The notes: generated by a model not told the origin, from the letters alone. Shown: positions 8,622 to 18,966, numbered from the stretch's first letter. The stretch is DNA of 64,000 bases from Streptomyces sp. NBC_01116 (GCF_041435495.1 NZ_CP108644.1:2728001-2792000), one strand, 5' to 3'. Translations and numbers: made by a program.

Positions 8622-9608
8622 ATGGCAAAGCACACACATCAACACCACTGGCCGGTAAGGCTGTTCGGATCGGCCGCACTGCTGGCGTCGGCAGCCGTCG
8701 TGATCGGGACGCTGTCGCCCGGGGGCCTGGGACGCCCCGGCCCGACCGAGGTCACGCAGGGGGCTTCCGTATCCGCCTACCGGTGGCTGACGGAGGCGGT
8801 CGGGGACGGTCCGGGGTGGCTGGGGCACCTGCTGGAGCTGTCCTCCGAGGCCACGCTGATCGTTCTCGGGCTGCTGCTGCTCGCGCTCTGCTGGGCGGCG
8901 GTACGCCGGAGGGACGCGGGCGCGGTGGCCGGCGCCGTGCTCATCGGCGCCGGGACGGTCGTGGCGTACGCCGTCAGCGAGGCGCTGAAGCTGATCGTCG
9001 ACGAGGAGCGCCCGTGCCGGGCGGTGGACGGCGCCCGGGCGGTCGCCGCGTGTCCCGAGCCGGGCGACTGGTCGTTCCCGAGCAACCACGCCACCCTGGC
9101 CGCCGCCCTCGCGGTCGGGCTGGCGGTGCGGCGGCCCCGACTGGCCGCCGTGACGCTGCCGTTGGCCGTGGCGGCGGCGCTGCTGCGGGTCCTGCTGGGG
9201 GTCCACTACCCGCACGACGTGGTCGCCGGGGCGGTGCTCGGCGGGGCGGTCGTCACCGCGGTGCTCCTCGTGCTGGTCCGTCCCGCCGGTCTGCTCGTCT
9301 CAGCGCTGCTCGGCCGATGGTGGGGGCAGGATCCCGGCCTCGTGGGCGACGACGGCGGCCGCGGCCCGGTTGTCGACGCCGAGGCGGGCCAGGACGGAGC
9401 TGACGTGCGCCTTGACCGTGCCCTCGACCAGGTGCAGCCGCCGGGCGATCTGCCCGTTGGACAGCCCGCCGCCGAGGTGCGACAGCACTTCGCGCTCCCT
9501 GGGCGTCAGCCCGGCGACCCGCTCCCGGGCCGCGTCCCGCCGGCCGGCCAGGGCCCCGGCCCCGGTGGACGCGAGGTGCGCCACCACGCGGGCGGCGACC
9601 TTCGGTGA
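8622..9608 (+). CDS. PAP2 family membrane phosphatase with antisense-overlapping 3' end
   Basis: The PAP2 core occupies roughly residues 1-225. All three phosphatase motifs are present: KLIVDEERPC (KxxxxxxRP), PSNHAT (PSGH-like) and RVLLGVHYPHDVV (RxxxxxHxxxD). There are five to six membrane helices. It should dephosphorylate lipid phosphates such as undecaprenyl or phosphatidate species on the outer membrane face. The frame has no stop at the expected end and runs a further 100 codons to TGA 9606-9608, opposite the response-regulator gene. That tail is Pro/Gly-rich and looks non-native. No ribosome site precedes ATG 8622, but TACGTT at 8610-8615 could be a -10 for a leaderless transcript. 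Confidence 0.8.
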   Translation: MAKHTHQHHWPVRLFGSAALLASAAVVIGTLSPGGLGRPGPTEVTQGASVSAYRWLTEAVGDGPGWLGHLLELSSEATLIVLGLLLLALCWAAVRRRDAGAVAGAVLIGAGTVVAYAVSEALKLIVDEERPCRAVDGARAVAACPEPGDWSFPSNHATLAAALAVGLAVRRPRLAAVTLPLAVAAALLRVLLGVHYPHDVVAGAVLGGAVVTAVLLVLVRPAGLLVSALLGRWWGQDPGLVGDDGGRGPVVDAEAGQDGADVRLDRALDQVQPPGDLPVGQPAAEVRQHFALPGRQPGDPLPGRVPPAGQGPGPGGREVRHHAGGDLR

Positions 9609-10094
9609 CAGATAGGCGGCGCCCTCGGCCACGGCCCGCACCCCGGCCACGAGCTCCTCGGGCTCGCCGGACTTGATCAGGAATCCGGCCGCCCCGCAGC
9701 CCAGCGCCCGCAGGATGTAGTCGTCCTCGCCGAACGTGGTCAGCATGACGACGCCGGTGGCGGGCAGGGTGCGGCGGATCTCGGCGGCTGCCTCGATGCC
9801 GTTGGTCCTCGGCATCCGCACGTCGAGGACGGCCACGTGCGGGCGGTGCGCCCGGACCAGCTCCACCGCCTCGTGCCCGTCGGCCGCCTCGGCGACGACC
9901 TCGATGCCCGGGTCGGTGGCGAGCACGGCGCGAACACCGGCACGGATCATGGGCTCGTCGTCGGCGACCAGGACCCGGATCGTCCCGGCCGGGTCCGCGC
10001 CCACCGGGTCCGCGCCCACCGGGATCATGTCCGCCGAGGTCATGTCCGCCGGAGCCGCCTCCACCGGAGCCGGCGTCGTGTCCGGCCGGGTCAT
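9300..10094 (-). CDS. LuxR/NarL-type response regulator
   Basis: A 264-residue protein. A repetitive N-terminal extension (residues 1-38, with PVGADPVGADP) precedes the receiver domain. That domain starts at IRVLVADDEP, with phospho-acceptor Asp91 in VLDVRMPRTNG and the conserved Thr and Lys in MLTTFGEDD and FLIKSG. The C-terminal HTH is LTPREREVLSHLGGG to VEGTVKAHVSSVLARLGV. The ATG lies 7 nt after the stop of the histidine kinase gene, so the pair is a two-component system. The ribosome site is weak, which fits coupling to the kinase. The regulated genes are unknown; none is adjacent and unassigned. Confidence 0.92.
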   Translation of the reverse strand: MTRPDTTPAPVEAAPADMTSADMIPVGADPVGADPAGTIRVLVADDEPMIRAGVRAVLATDPGIEVVAEAADGHEAVELVRAHRPHVAVLDVRMPRTNGIEAAAEIRRTLPATGVVMLTTFGEDDYILRALGCGAAGFLIKSGEPEELVAGVRAVAEGAAYLSPKVAARVVAHLASTGAGALAGRRDAARERVAGLTPREREVLSHLGGGLSNGQIARRLHLVEGTVKAHVSSVLARLGVDNRAAAAVVAHEAGILPPPSAEQR

Positions 10095-10101
10095 CGGGCG
10101 C

Positions 10102-11574
10102 TCACGGTGTCAGCGCGTCGCGGGAGACCAGCCTGCCGTCCCGGAAGCAGAGCCGGTAGACGTCTCCGGACCGGTCGTCGAAGCGGTCGGCCGTCATCGC
10201 GTAGAACTCGCACGTCGCCCCTCGTCCCTCCGGCCCGGTGCCCGTCGGCCGCTCCACCGACTGCCGGTCCGGCAGCACCTTCTGTATGTCGGACCGATCC
10301 TGCCCCACCCGCAGGCGGGCGTAGTCGCGCGGGTCGAGAACGGACCGGGAGGCGGCCACCGTCTCCCACGTCCCGACCCCGGCGAGCAGCACCGCACCCG
10401 CGGTCGGCGGCACCGCCAGCGCGATGAGCAGGGTGCGGCGGACACGCCACCGGGCCCGCCGGAATCCCGCCGGCCCGGGAGTCGCTCCGGCGGCGGGCCG
10501 GGGCGCGGGCTGCGCGGGAGCGTGGTGCGGCAGCCGGGCGGCGACGGTGAAGCCCCCGTCCCGGGGGCCGTGGTCGAGGGTGCCGCCGGCGAGCCGGACC
10601 CGCTCGTCCAGCCCGATGAGGCCGCGGCCCCCGTGCCCGGCGCGTCCACGGCTCCGGTCCCCGGCGGGCGGGTCGGCCGGGAACCCGGCCGGCGGTGTCC
10701 CCGGGCCTCCGTTGCGGACCGCCACCCGGGTCTCGGTCGCCGTGTGCGAGACCTCGACGCTCACGGGCCGGCCGGGCGCGTGCTTGGCCGCGTTGGTCAG
10801 GCCTTCCTGCACGACCCTGTGCGCGGCGCGTTCGACGGCGGGCGGAAGGCCGGCCCCCTGCCCGCCCACGGTCAGCTCGACGGCGAGCCCGGAGGCTGCC
10901 GCGTCACCGACGAGCCGGGGGATGTCGGAGTCCCGCGGTCCCTGCGGCGGGCCTTCGCTCTCCTCGCGGAGGACGCCGATCACCTCTCCGAGGCGTTCCA
11001 CCGCCGCACCGGCCCTGCCCCGGATGTCCTGGGCGGCCTGCCGGTTCCGCTCGTCCAGACCGGGCGCCAGCTTCAGGGCCCCGGCCGACAGGGCGATCAG
11101 GCTGAGGTCGTGGCCCAGCACGTCGTGCATGTCCCGGGCGATCCGCGCCCGCTCCAGCAGCCTCGCCTGCTCGGCGATCAACTGCCTCTCCCGCTCCAGC
11201 TGTTCGGCTCTCTCCCAGCCGGCCCGGACCAACTCCCGGTACTGACGTGAGAACCGCCCCACGAACCAGGGCACCAGCACGGCGAGGACGACCACCGCCA
11301 CGAACTGCGTCCCGAGAGCGAGCAGGGACGGCATGACGGCCACCGCCACCGCCCCTGCCACGAACGCCCCGGCCAGCACCAGGACCAGCGTTCTCCCGCG
11401 CCCGGGGCCCCGCCCCGCGACGAACGCGGCGACCGCGGTCGGCAGACCCCACCACCAACCGACCAGGCTCAGCGCGCCGAACGCCGCCGCGGCGGGCACC
11501 AGCAGGCCCCCCGGGTCCGCCCACCTGGAGCCGGGGCCACGAGCGGTCCTGTTCACGGGGTCATGGCTGTTCAC
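10102..11574 (-). CDS. sensor histidine kinase (HisKA_3) with C-terminal membrane-anchored BamE-like domain
   Basis: About 490 residues from GTG 11574. Four N-terminal membrane segments lead to a HisKA_3 helix with phospho-acceptor His150 in ARDMHDVLGHDLS. The HATPase contains QEGLTNAAKHAP and a G2-like GHGGRGLIGLDERV. Unusually, about 110 residues follow the ATPase: a single membrane segment (LLIALAVPPTAGAVLLAG), then an outside domain beginning YARLRVGQDRSDIQKVLP and ending CEFYAMTADRFDD...YRLCFRDGRL. This resembles the SmpA/BamE-like fold and has a Cys pair. It may be a second extracellular sensor; that part is inference. A longer upstream reading frame lacks domain support. Confidence 0.88.
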   Translation of the reverse strand: MNSHDPVNRTARGPGSRWADPGGLLVPAAAAFGALSLVGWWWGLPTAVAAFVAGRGPGRGRTLVLVLAGAFVAGAVAVAVMPSLLALGTQFVAVVVLAVLVPWFVGRFSRQYRELVRAGWERAEQLERERQLIAEQARLLERARIARDMHDVLGHDLSLIALSAGALKLAPGLDERNRQAAQDIRGRAGAAVERLGEVIGVLREESEGPPQGPRDSDIPRLVGDAAASGLAVELTVGGQGAGLPPAVERAAHRVVQEGLTNAAKHAPGRPVSVEVSHTATETRVAVRNGGPGTPPAGFPADPPAGDRSRGRAGHGGRGLIGLDERVRLAGGTLDHGPRDGGFTVAARLPHHAPAQPAPRPAAGATPGPAGFRRARWRVRRTLLIALAVPPTAGAVLLAGVGTWETVAASRSVLDPRDYARLRVGQDRSDIQKVLPDRQSVERPTGTGPEGRGATCEFYAMTADRFDDRSGDVYRLCFRDGRLVSRDALTP

Positions 11575-11620
11575 GACGGAAAGGCTACGGAGAGCGGAGG
11601 CCTTCCGGCACTGCCGAAAG

Positions 11621-12241
11621 TCACAGGTCCGGCGCCCGGCAGCCGTCCCGCACCGGCCGGGGCGCGGCCAGGTCGAGCGGCGTCTCCACCGGCAGCAGGG
11701 CGGCGGCCCGCTCCCGCTCCCCCGCCCGGACCGCCGCGCGCACCTCGCGCGCGAGCGGGGTGACGTCGCGGACGGACACGGTCCACTCGTCCGCGTACCG
11801 CCGGGCGGCCTCACCGCCGAGCCCGAGCTGGAGGGAGCGGTACGGGAGCGGGTTCAGGTCGAGGTCCCGCTCGGGGTCCCACTGGACCCGGGCGGGTGCC
11901 GTACGCAGGCTCCGCTGCCAGGAGCGCTGGTCGGGGTGCACATCGCGTGCGTAGTGGGAGAGTTCGGCGTGCGCGAGGGCCCATCGCAGGCCGCCCCGGT
12001 CGATCTCGACGGCGAGGACGACCTCCTGCCCCTCCTTCGTGCCCCAGCCGCAGCGGTACATCATCCACAGGAAGCTGGGCTTGATCCAGGTCATCCGGTC
12101 CCGCTTCCAGACGTCGGGGAACCGGCCGTCGCGTGCGGCGGGCAGCCCGATGTCCGGGCGGTACGCCTGGTAGACGGTGACGGTGGTGGCGGTCTGCCGG
12201 GCGCGGATCTCGTAACGGGGCGGGAGGGGCGGGGCGTTCAT
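11621..12241 (-). CDS. DUF4291 family protein
   Basis: A 206-residue protein matching DUF4291 by the run RYEIRARQTATTVTVYQAY, RMTWIKPSFLWMMYRCGW and RWALAHAELSHY. The function of the family is not known to me. No signal peptide or membrane segment is visible, so it is probably cytosolic. The start ATG 12241 is conserved in position relative to the domain, but it has no strong ribosome site; GTG 12247 is two codons upstream. It lies 46 bp upstream of the histidine kinase start on the same strand and could be co-transcribed with it. Confidence 0.82.
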   Translation of the reverse strand: MNAPPLPPRYEIRARQTATTVTVYQAYRPDIGLPAARDGRFPDVWKRDRMTWIKPSFLWMMYRCGWGTKEGQEVVLAVEIDRGGLRWALAHAELSHYARDVHPDQRSWQRSLRTAPARVQWDPERDLDLNPLPYRSLQLGLGGEAARRYADEWTVSVRDVTPLAREVRAAVRAGERERAAALLPVETPLDLAAPRPVRDGCRAPDL

Positions 12242-12365
12242 GGTCACAGGATGCGGGAGGTGCCCGCGGTCCAGCACCTGGATTTCACGGGGCGGGGCGG
12301 GTCCGGGGCGCCGTTCTCCGGCGGGCGCCGAACGCCCTGCGACGTTCCGGGTTCCGATGCTGCCG

Positions 12366-12411
12366 CCGGCCGGCCGGAGCGGGGCGTGTGTTCCCCGCGC
12401 CGGCCGGCCGG
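12366..12411 (-). terminator. strong hairpin after the inositol operon
   Basis: Two copies of CCGGCCGGCCGG (12366-12377 and 12400-12411) pair, and inside them GCGGGG (12379-12384) pairs with CCCCGC (12393-12398) around an 8-nt loop. The hairpin lies about 30 bp after the mmsA stop, as expected for a terminator. There is no U-tract, which is common in Streptomyces. Confidence 0.65.
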
Positions 12412-12444
12412 AGGCGGTGGTGGACCGCTCGGCCCGAAGGGCTT

Positions 12445-13947
<1,503 letters not shown>

Positions 13948-14004
13948 GACGTACTCCTTCAGGCTTCTGGCCGCCCAGGCAGTTCGAGCGGGTTCAGGCA
14001 GTCT

Positions 14005-15999
14005 TCACAGGTGGCGGCGTCGGGCGGCGACCTGCCGGTCGTACTCCTCCCGGGCCTCGACCGCCGCCGGTCGGCTCGCGGTCTCGGCTACCGGAACATC
14101 CCACCACGCCTGTGCCGGAGGGGGGCCCGACACTGTGTCGGGCGTTTCGGTCTCGACGTAGACACAAGTGGGGCCCTGGGCGTCACGGGCCTCGGAGAGT
14201 GCTTTGCGCAGGTCGTCGACGGTGGTGGCGCGCAGGACGCGCAGGCCGAGGGAGGCCGCGTTGGCGGCCAGGTCGACCGGGAGCGGCGGGCCGGTGAAGC
14301 CGCCGTCGGCGTCCCGGTGGCGGTAGGCCGTGCCGAAGCGCTCGGCGCCGACCGACTCGGAGAGGCCGCCGATGGAGGCGTATCCGTGGTTCTGGAGGAT
14401 CAGCAGTTTCAGCGGCAGGTTCTCCTGGACGGCGGTGACGATCTCGGTGGGGTTCATCAGGTACGTGCCGTCGCCGACCAGGGCCCAGACGGGGCGGCGC
14501 GGGGTGCGCCCTTCGGTGGCGAGCAGGACGCCGATCGCGGCGGGGATCTCGTAGCCCATGCAGGAGTAGCCGTACTCGACGTGGTACTGGTCGCGGGAGC
14601 GGGTGCGCCAGAGCTTGTGCAGGTCGCCGGGGAGGGAGCCCGCGGCGTTGACGAGGATGTCGTCCTCGGTGACCAGGTCGTCCAGGAGGCCGAGGACCTG
14701 GGCCTGGGTGGGGCGCGCGGTGGGGTCGGGGGTGGCGAAGGACGCCTCGACCCGTTCCTCCCACGCTTCCTTCGCGCCGGTGTACTCCGTCTCGTACGCC
14801 GGGTCGACCCGGTAGCCGCGTCCGGCGAGCGCCGCCGTGAGCGCCTCCAGGCCGGTGCGGGCGTCGGCGACCAGGGGGAGGGCGGCGAGCTTGTGGGCGT
14901 CGAATCCGGTGATGTTGAGGTGGAGGAAGCGGACGGCCGGGTCGGCGAAGAGCGTGCCGGAGGCGGTGGTGAAGTCGGAGAAGCGGGTGCCGACGCCGAT
15001 CACCAGGTCGGCGGTGCGGGCCAGTCCGTCGGCGGTGGCGGTGCCGGTGTGGCCGATGCCGCCGACGTCGGCCGGGTGGTCGTGGCGGAGCGCGCCCTTG
15101 CCCGCCTGGGTGGTGGCGACCGGGATGCGGGTCGCGGCGGTGAACGCGGCGAGCGTCTCCTCGGCGGCGCTGTGCCGGACCCCGCCGCCGGCGACGATCA
15201 GCGGGCGGCGGGCGGAGCGCACCGCGCGTACGGCGGCTTCCAGTCCGTGCGCGTCGGGGGCGGGCCTGCGGACGTGCCAGTCGCGCTCGGCGAAGAACTC
15301 CTGCGGCCAGTCGTACGCCTCCGCCTGCACGTCCTGCGGCAGCGCGAGCGTGACGGCGCCGGTCTCGGCGGGGTCGGCGAGGACGCGCATCGCCTGCAAC
15401 GCGGCCGGGATCAGCGCCTCGGGCCGGGTGATCCGGTCGAAGTAGCGCGAGACCGGGCGCAGACAGTCGTTGACGGACACGTCACCGGCGTAGGGGACTT
15501 CGAGCTGTTGCAGTACGGGGTCGGCGGGCCGGGTCGCGAAGGTGTCGCCGGGCAGGAGGAGGACCGGCAGGCGGTTGATCGTGGCGAGGGCGGCCCCGGT
15601 GACGAGGTTGGTGGCCCCCGGGCCGATGGACGTGGTCACCGCGTGGGCCGAGAGCCGCCCGGACTGACGGGCGTACCCGACGGCCGCGTGCACCATGGCC
15701 TGTTCGTTGCGGCCCTGGAGGTAGGGCATACGGTGCGCGAGTCCGTTGCCGGCGCTGCCGTTCCCGTCGCCGCCGCCGCTCCGGCCGCCGCCCGCCTCGA
15801 CGAGTGCCTGGCCGATGCCCGCGACGTTGCCGTGCCCGAAGATGCCCCAGGTGGCGCTGATGAGCCGCTGTCGACGGCCGTCGCGCTCGGTGTACTGCCG
15901 GGCCAGGAAGGCGACCAGGGCCTGGGCGGTGGTCAGCCGCCGGGTCGGACCGTGGGGGTTCGCGGGAGGCGTCGCGTGCGCGGGACTCGTCGGGCTCAA
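14005..15999 (-). CDS. iolD: 3D-(3,5/4)-trihydroxycyclohexane-1,2-dione hydrolase
   Basis: A TPP-dependent enzyme of about 664 residues that opens the ring of the diketo-inositol intermediate. N-terminal PYR-type motifs (ATWGIFGHGNVAGIGQAL, TTSIGPGATNLVTGAA) and the C-terminal TPP/Mg motif VGDGTYLMNPTEIVTA with ILQNHGYASIGG are visible. The start is TTG 15999: GGAGG at 16007-16011 is 7 nt upstream, and the TTG overlaps the iolB stop as TTGA. An ATG-only start would truncate the protein. It is the fourth gene of a tightly overlapping operon iolC-aldolase-iolB-iolD. Confidence 0.93.
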   Translation of the reverse strand: MSPTSPAHATPPANPHGPTRRLTTAQALVAFLARQYTERDGRRQRLISATWGIFGHGNVAGIGQALVEAGGGRSGGGDGNGSAGNGLAHRMPYLQGRNEQAMVHAAVGYARQSGRLSAHAVTTSIGPGATNLVTGAALATINRLPVLLLPGDTFATRPADPVLQQLEVPYAGDVSVNDCLRPVSRYFDRITRPEALIPAALQAMRVLADPAETGAVTLALPQDVQAEAYDWPQEFFAERDWHVRRPAPDAHGLEAAVRAVRSARRPLIVAGGGVRHSAAEETLAAFTAATRIPVATTQAGKGALRHDHPADVGGIGHTGTATADGLARTADLVIGVGTRFSDFTTASGTLFADPAVRFLHLNITGFDAHKLAALPLVADARTGLEALTAALAGRGYRVDPAYETEYTGAKEAWEERVEASFATPDPTARPTQAQVLGLLDDLVTEDDILVNAAGSLPGDLHKLWRTRSRDQYHVEYGYSCMGYEIPAAIGVLLATEGRTPRRPVWALVGDGTYLMNPTEIVTAVQENLPLKLLILQNHGYASIGGLSESVGAERFGTAYRHRDADGGFTGPPLPVDLAANAASLGLRVLRATTVDDLRKALSEARDAQGPTCVYVETETPDTVSGPPPAQAWWDVPVAETASRPAAVEAREEYDRQVAARRRHL

Positions 16000-16907
16000 G
16001 GCGTTACCTCCGGGCCGGGCGACGGATGCGCCGTGTACAGCGGGAGTCTGGCGTCGATCGACTCGTCCCGCCAGGTGTCGCGGATCCATCGGTGGTCGGG
16101 ATGGTCGCGGATCAGCCAGGCGCGCTCCTCCCCCGGCCCGGCCATCACGTTCAGGTAGTAGAGGGTCCGGCAGGGCGGGGCGATGGACGGGCCGTGCCAG
16201 CCGTCGGGGATGAGGACGGCGTCGCCGCCGCGCACTTCGGCGAGGACGTCCGTACCGCCGTCGCGCGACGGGGAGACCCGGTGGTAGCCGACCCCGCCGT
16301 CCGCGACCTCGAAGTAGTAGATCTCCTCCAGTTCGCACTCCTCGCCCGGCACGTGCTCGTCGTGCTTGTGGGGCGGGTACGAGGACCAGTTGCCGCCGGG
16401 GGTGAGCACCTCGACGGCGATCAGCCGGTCGCAGTCGAAGGTGTCGGCGGCGGCGAAGTTGTTCACCTGGCGCGAGCAGGTCCCGGAGCCGCGCAGCTCG
16501 ACGGGTACCTCCGGCGCGGGGCCGTAGCGAGCGGGGAGTCGTCGCTCGCACTTCGCTCCTGCCAGGGCGAAGCGGCCACCTGCGCCGGAGGCGATCTGTG
16601 CGTGGGAGTCGCGCGGTACGTAGGCGAAGTCGGAGACCCCGCTGAACACGCTCTCCCGGCCCAGCAGTTCAAAGGTCCCGCCTGCTGTACGCACCGTACA
16701 TGCACCGGCCAACGGCAGGACGATCCATTCACTACCGCCGGTGTCGAGCGTGTGAACACCTCCCGGTTCCAGCTCCAGCACCCGCAGGGCCGAACGGTCC
16801 CAGCCGGCCCGCTCGGGGTCGATGTCGACGGCGTACGCCCCGCGCGCGACGCTGCCGGCCGGCAGGTGGTACCGATGGTCCCGCTCCTGGGGATGATGCG
16901 TCGTCAT
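15996..16907 (-). CDS. iolB: 5-deoxy-glucuronate isomerase
   Basis: A 303-residue KduI/IolB-family cupin-like isomerase that converts 5-deoxy-D-glucuronate into 2-deoxy-5-keto-D-gluconate. Family features include VLELEPGGVHTLDTGGSEW in the first barrel and the metal-site region SSYPPHKHDEH...ELEEIYYFEV, with DAVLIPDGWHGPS further on. ATG 16907 overlaps the upstream aldolase stop by 4 nt, and its own stop overlaps the iolD TTG. The length equals the normal family length. It acts between IolD and IolC in the cytosol. Confidence 0.93.
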   Translation of the reverse strand: MTTHHPQERDHRYHLPAGSVARGAYAVDIDPERAGWDRSALRVLELEPGGVHTLDTGGSEWIVLPLAGACTVRTAGGTFELLGRESVFSGVSDFAYVPRDSHAQIASGAGGRFALAGAKCERRLPARYGPAPEVPVELRGSGTCSRQVNNFAAADTFDCDRLIAVEVLTPGGNWSSYPPHKHDEHVPGEECELEEIYYFEVADGGVGYHRVSPSRDGGTDVLAEVRGGDAVLIPDGWHGPSIAPPCRTLYYLNVMAGPGEERAWLIRDHPDHRWIRDTWRDESIDARLPLYTAHPSPGPEVTP

Positions 16908-17815
16908 GCCCCTTCCCTACCCGTGCCGAGCAGCGATACGGCGGTGTCTACGGCGCGCGCCACGTCCCCGTCGACCGGGTAGAGCAGCGAGCGCCCCACG
17001 ACCAGCCCCCGCACGGTGGGCAGCCGCAGCGCGTCGCGCCATTTCCCGTACGCGGCGTCCTGGTCGCCGCCGACCTCGCCGCCGAGCAGGACGGCGGGCA
17101 GGGTGGAGGACTCCATCGCCCGGGCCATGGCGTCGGGGGCGTCGGTGACGGGGACCTTCAGCCAGGTGTACGCGGACGTCCCGGCGAGGCCCGACGCGAT
17201 GGCGATGGAGGTCGCCACGGCGGCGGCGCCGAGATCGTTGCGCAGCCGGCCGTCGACGCGGCGGCAGAGGAACGGCTCGACGAAGACGGGCAGCCGGTGC
17301 GCCGCCATCGCGTCGACGGTCCGGGCGGCGGTGTGCAGGGTGTCCAGCGAACCGGGATCGTCGTGGTCGATGCGCAGCAGCAGCTTCCCCGCGTCGAACC
17401 CGTGGCGGACCAGGTCGTCGGGGCGGTAGCCGGTGAACCGGTCGTCGAGCTCGAACGCGGCGCCGGCCAGCCCGCCGCGGTTCATCGAGCCCATCACGAC
17501 CTTGTCCTCCAGGGCTCCCAGCAGGAGGAGGTCGTCCAGGACGTCGGCGGAGGCGAGCACTCCGTCGACCCCGGGGCGGGAGAGGGCGAGGCAGAGCCGC
17601 TCCAGCAGCTCGAAGCGGTTGGCCATGGCGAGCGACCGGTCTCCGACGGCGAGTGCCCCGCGCGCGGGGTGGTCGGCCGCGATGATCATCAACCGGTCTC
17701 CGGGGTGCCGGATCAGCCGCCGCCGCTTCCGTCGCGCGGCGGCCTCGGCGACGGCTTCGGGGCGCTCGGCGCGCAGCCGCACCAGTTCGGAGAGGGAGGG
17801 CGCCAGTGGCGTCAT
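16904..17815 (-). CDS. Cgl0159-type (beta/alpha)8 aldolase of the inositol pathway
   Basis: A 303-residue TIM-barrel protein of the Cgl0159 family, named after a gene in a Corynebacterium inositol cluster. Barrel strands include RLMIIAADHPARG, VDGVLASADVLDDLLLL, DKVVMGSMNRGG, KLLLRIDHDD and LPAVLLGGEVGG. Its place between iolC and iolB suggests that it cleaves 2-deoxy-5-keto-gluconate-6-phosphate, the IolJ step, because no classical iolJ is present in the window. That assignment is inference. The gene overlaps both neighbours by 4 nt (ATGA). The start ATG 17815 is fixed by this overlap and has AGGGAGGG-like sequence upstream. Confidence 0.85.
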   Translation of the reverse strand: MTPLAPSLSELVRLRAERPEAVAEAAARRKRRRLIRHPGDRLMIIAADHPARGALAVGDRSLAMANRFELLERLCLALSRPGVDGVLASADVLDDLLLLGALEDKVVMGSMNRGGLAGAAFELDDRFTGYRPDDLVRHGFDAGKLLLRIDHDDPGSLDTLHTAARTVDAMAAHRLPVFVEPFLCRRVDGRLRNDLGAAAVATSIAIASGLAGTSAYTWLKVPVTDAPDAMARAMESSTLPAVLLGGEVGGDQDAAYGKWRDALRLPTVRGLVVGRSLLYPVDGDVARAVDTAVSLLGTGREGA

Positions 17816-18876
17816 GAGCCCGCTCCGGCCGGGGCGCCGGGGGCCGCCGGAGTGACCGGGGCGGCCGGCACGGCTCCGGCCGCGAGGGCTTCCTCGACCT
17901 CGCCCGGAGACGGCATCGCGGACGAGCAGGCGAGCCGGGAGGCGACGATGGCGCCGGCCGCGTTCGCGTACCGCACGAGGCGGCCGAGGGGCCACCCGGC
18001 GAGCAGTCCGTGGCAGAGGGCGCCCCCGAACGCGTCGCCCGCGCCGAGTCCGTTGACCACGTCCACCGGGAGCGGCGGGCAGTCGGCGGTGGTGCCGTCG
18101 CGGTGGACGGCGAGCACGCCCTTCGGGCCCTGTTTGACGACGGCCAGCTCCACTCCGGCCGCGAGCAGGGCACGGGCGGCGGCGTACGGTTCGCGTTCGC
18201 CGGTCGCGATGGCGCATTCGTCGACGTTGCCGACGGCGACCGTGGCATGGGCCAGCGCTTCGCGGTACCGCGCCGGAGCCTCGGAGCTGTCGTCGCCGCC
18301 GTCCCAGAACATGGGCCGCCAGTCGAGGTCGAAGACGGTCGCCCTACGCGGCACACCGGCCGGGTGGGTGTCGGCCGGGCGGGCTTCGGTGGGGCGGGCG
18401 CCGCGCGCCGCGAGGGCGGCCAGGGTGGCGGAGCGGCTCGGCTCGGCGCTGAGTCCGGTGCCCGTCATCCAGAAGATCCGGGCGTCGCGCACCGCGTCCA
18501 GGTCGAGGTCCGGCGCGTGGATCTCCAGATCGGGGGCCTTGGGCTGCCGGTAGAAGTAGAGCGGGAAATCGTCCGGCGGAAAGATCTCGCAGAAGGTGAC
18601 CGGAGTCGGGTACTCCGGCACGGGCGTCACCCACCGGTCGTCCACCCCGAACCGCTCCAGCTCCTGGTGGAGATAGGCGCCGAAGGGATCGTCCCCGGTC
18701 CGGGTGATCACGGCCGTCCGCCGCCCCAGCCGGGCCGCCGCCACCGCGACGTTCGCCGGGGAGCCGCCGAGGAACTTGCCGAACGTCTCGACCCGGGCGA
18801 GCGGCACCCCGACCTCCAGCGGGTAGAGGTCCACCCCGATCCGCCCCATGGTGATCACGTCGTACGGCTCAGGCAT
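17812..18876 (-). CDS. iolC: 5-dehydro-2-deoxygluconokinase
   Basis: A 354-residue PfkB/ribokinase-family kinase that phosphorylates 2-deoxy-5-keto-D-gluconate. The N-terminal signature FLGGSPANVAVAAARLG and the C-terminal anion-hole motif NGLGAGDAFGGALCHGL (catalytic Asp in GAGD) are intact. IolC-typical text such as YDVITMGRIGVDLYP and PTPVTFCEIFPPDDFPLYFYR is present. ATG 18876 is preferred because AAGGGA lies about 7 nt upstream; earlier in-frame starts reach into the promoter region. It is the first gene of the operon and overlaps the aldolase gene by 4 nt. Confidence 0.93.
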   Translation of the reverse strand: MPEPYDVITMGRIGVDLYPLEVGVPLARVETFGKFLGGSPANVAVAAARLGRRTAVITRTGDDPFGAYLHQELERFGVDDRWVTPVPEYPTPVTFCEIFPPDDFPLYFYRQPKAPDLEIHAPDLDLDAVRDARIFWMTGTGLSAEPSRSATLAALAARGARPTEARPADTHPAGVPRRATVFDLDWRPMFWDGGDDSSEAPARYREALAHATVAVGNVDECAIATGEREPYAAARALLAAGVELAVVKQGPKGVLAVHRDGTTADCPPLPVDVVNGLGAGDAFGGALCHGLLAGWPLGRLVRYANAAGAIVASRLACSSAMPSPGEVEEALAAGAVPAAPVTPAAPGAPAGAGS

Positions 18877-18913
18877 GCCCATCCCTTCGACCCACCGGTG
18901 GCCGGCTGGTCCC

Positions 18914-18944
18914 AGGTCTAGTCCCCTCCCGGGAACCCTGTCAA
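18914..18944 (-). promoter_or_regulatory. promoter of the iolC operon
   Basis: On the minus strand, TTGACA (18939-18944) and TAGACC (18915-18920) are separated by 18 nt. The predicted transcription start, near 18908, gives a short leader before iolC ATG 18876. Confidence 0.6.
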
Positions 18945-18949
18945 TATTT

Positions 18950-18966
18950 TGTCCGGACATTCGGAC
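18950..18966. promoter_or_regulatory. shared palindromic operator between iolC and the IolE-like gene
   Basis: TGTCCGGACA (18950-18959) is a perfect palindrome, and GTCCGgacattCGGAC (18951-18966) is an overlapping inverted repeat. The site lies between the back-to-back -35 boxes of the two divergent transcripts, so one regulator could control both. No regulator gene is adjacent. Confidence 0.55.
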
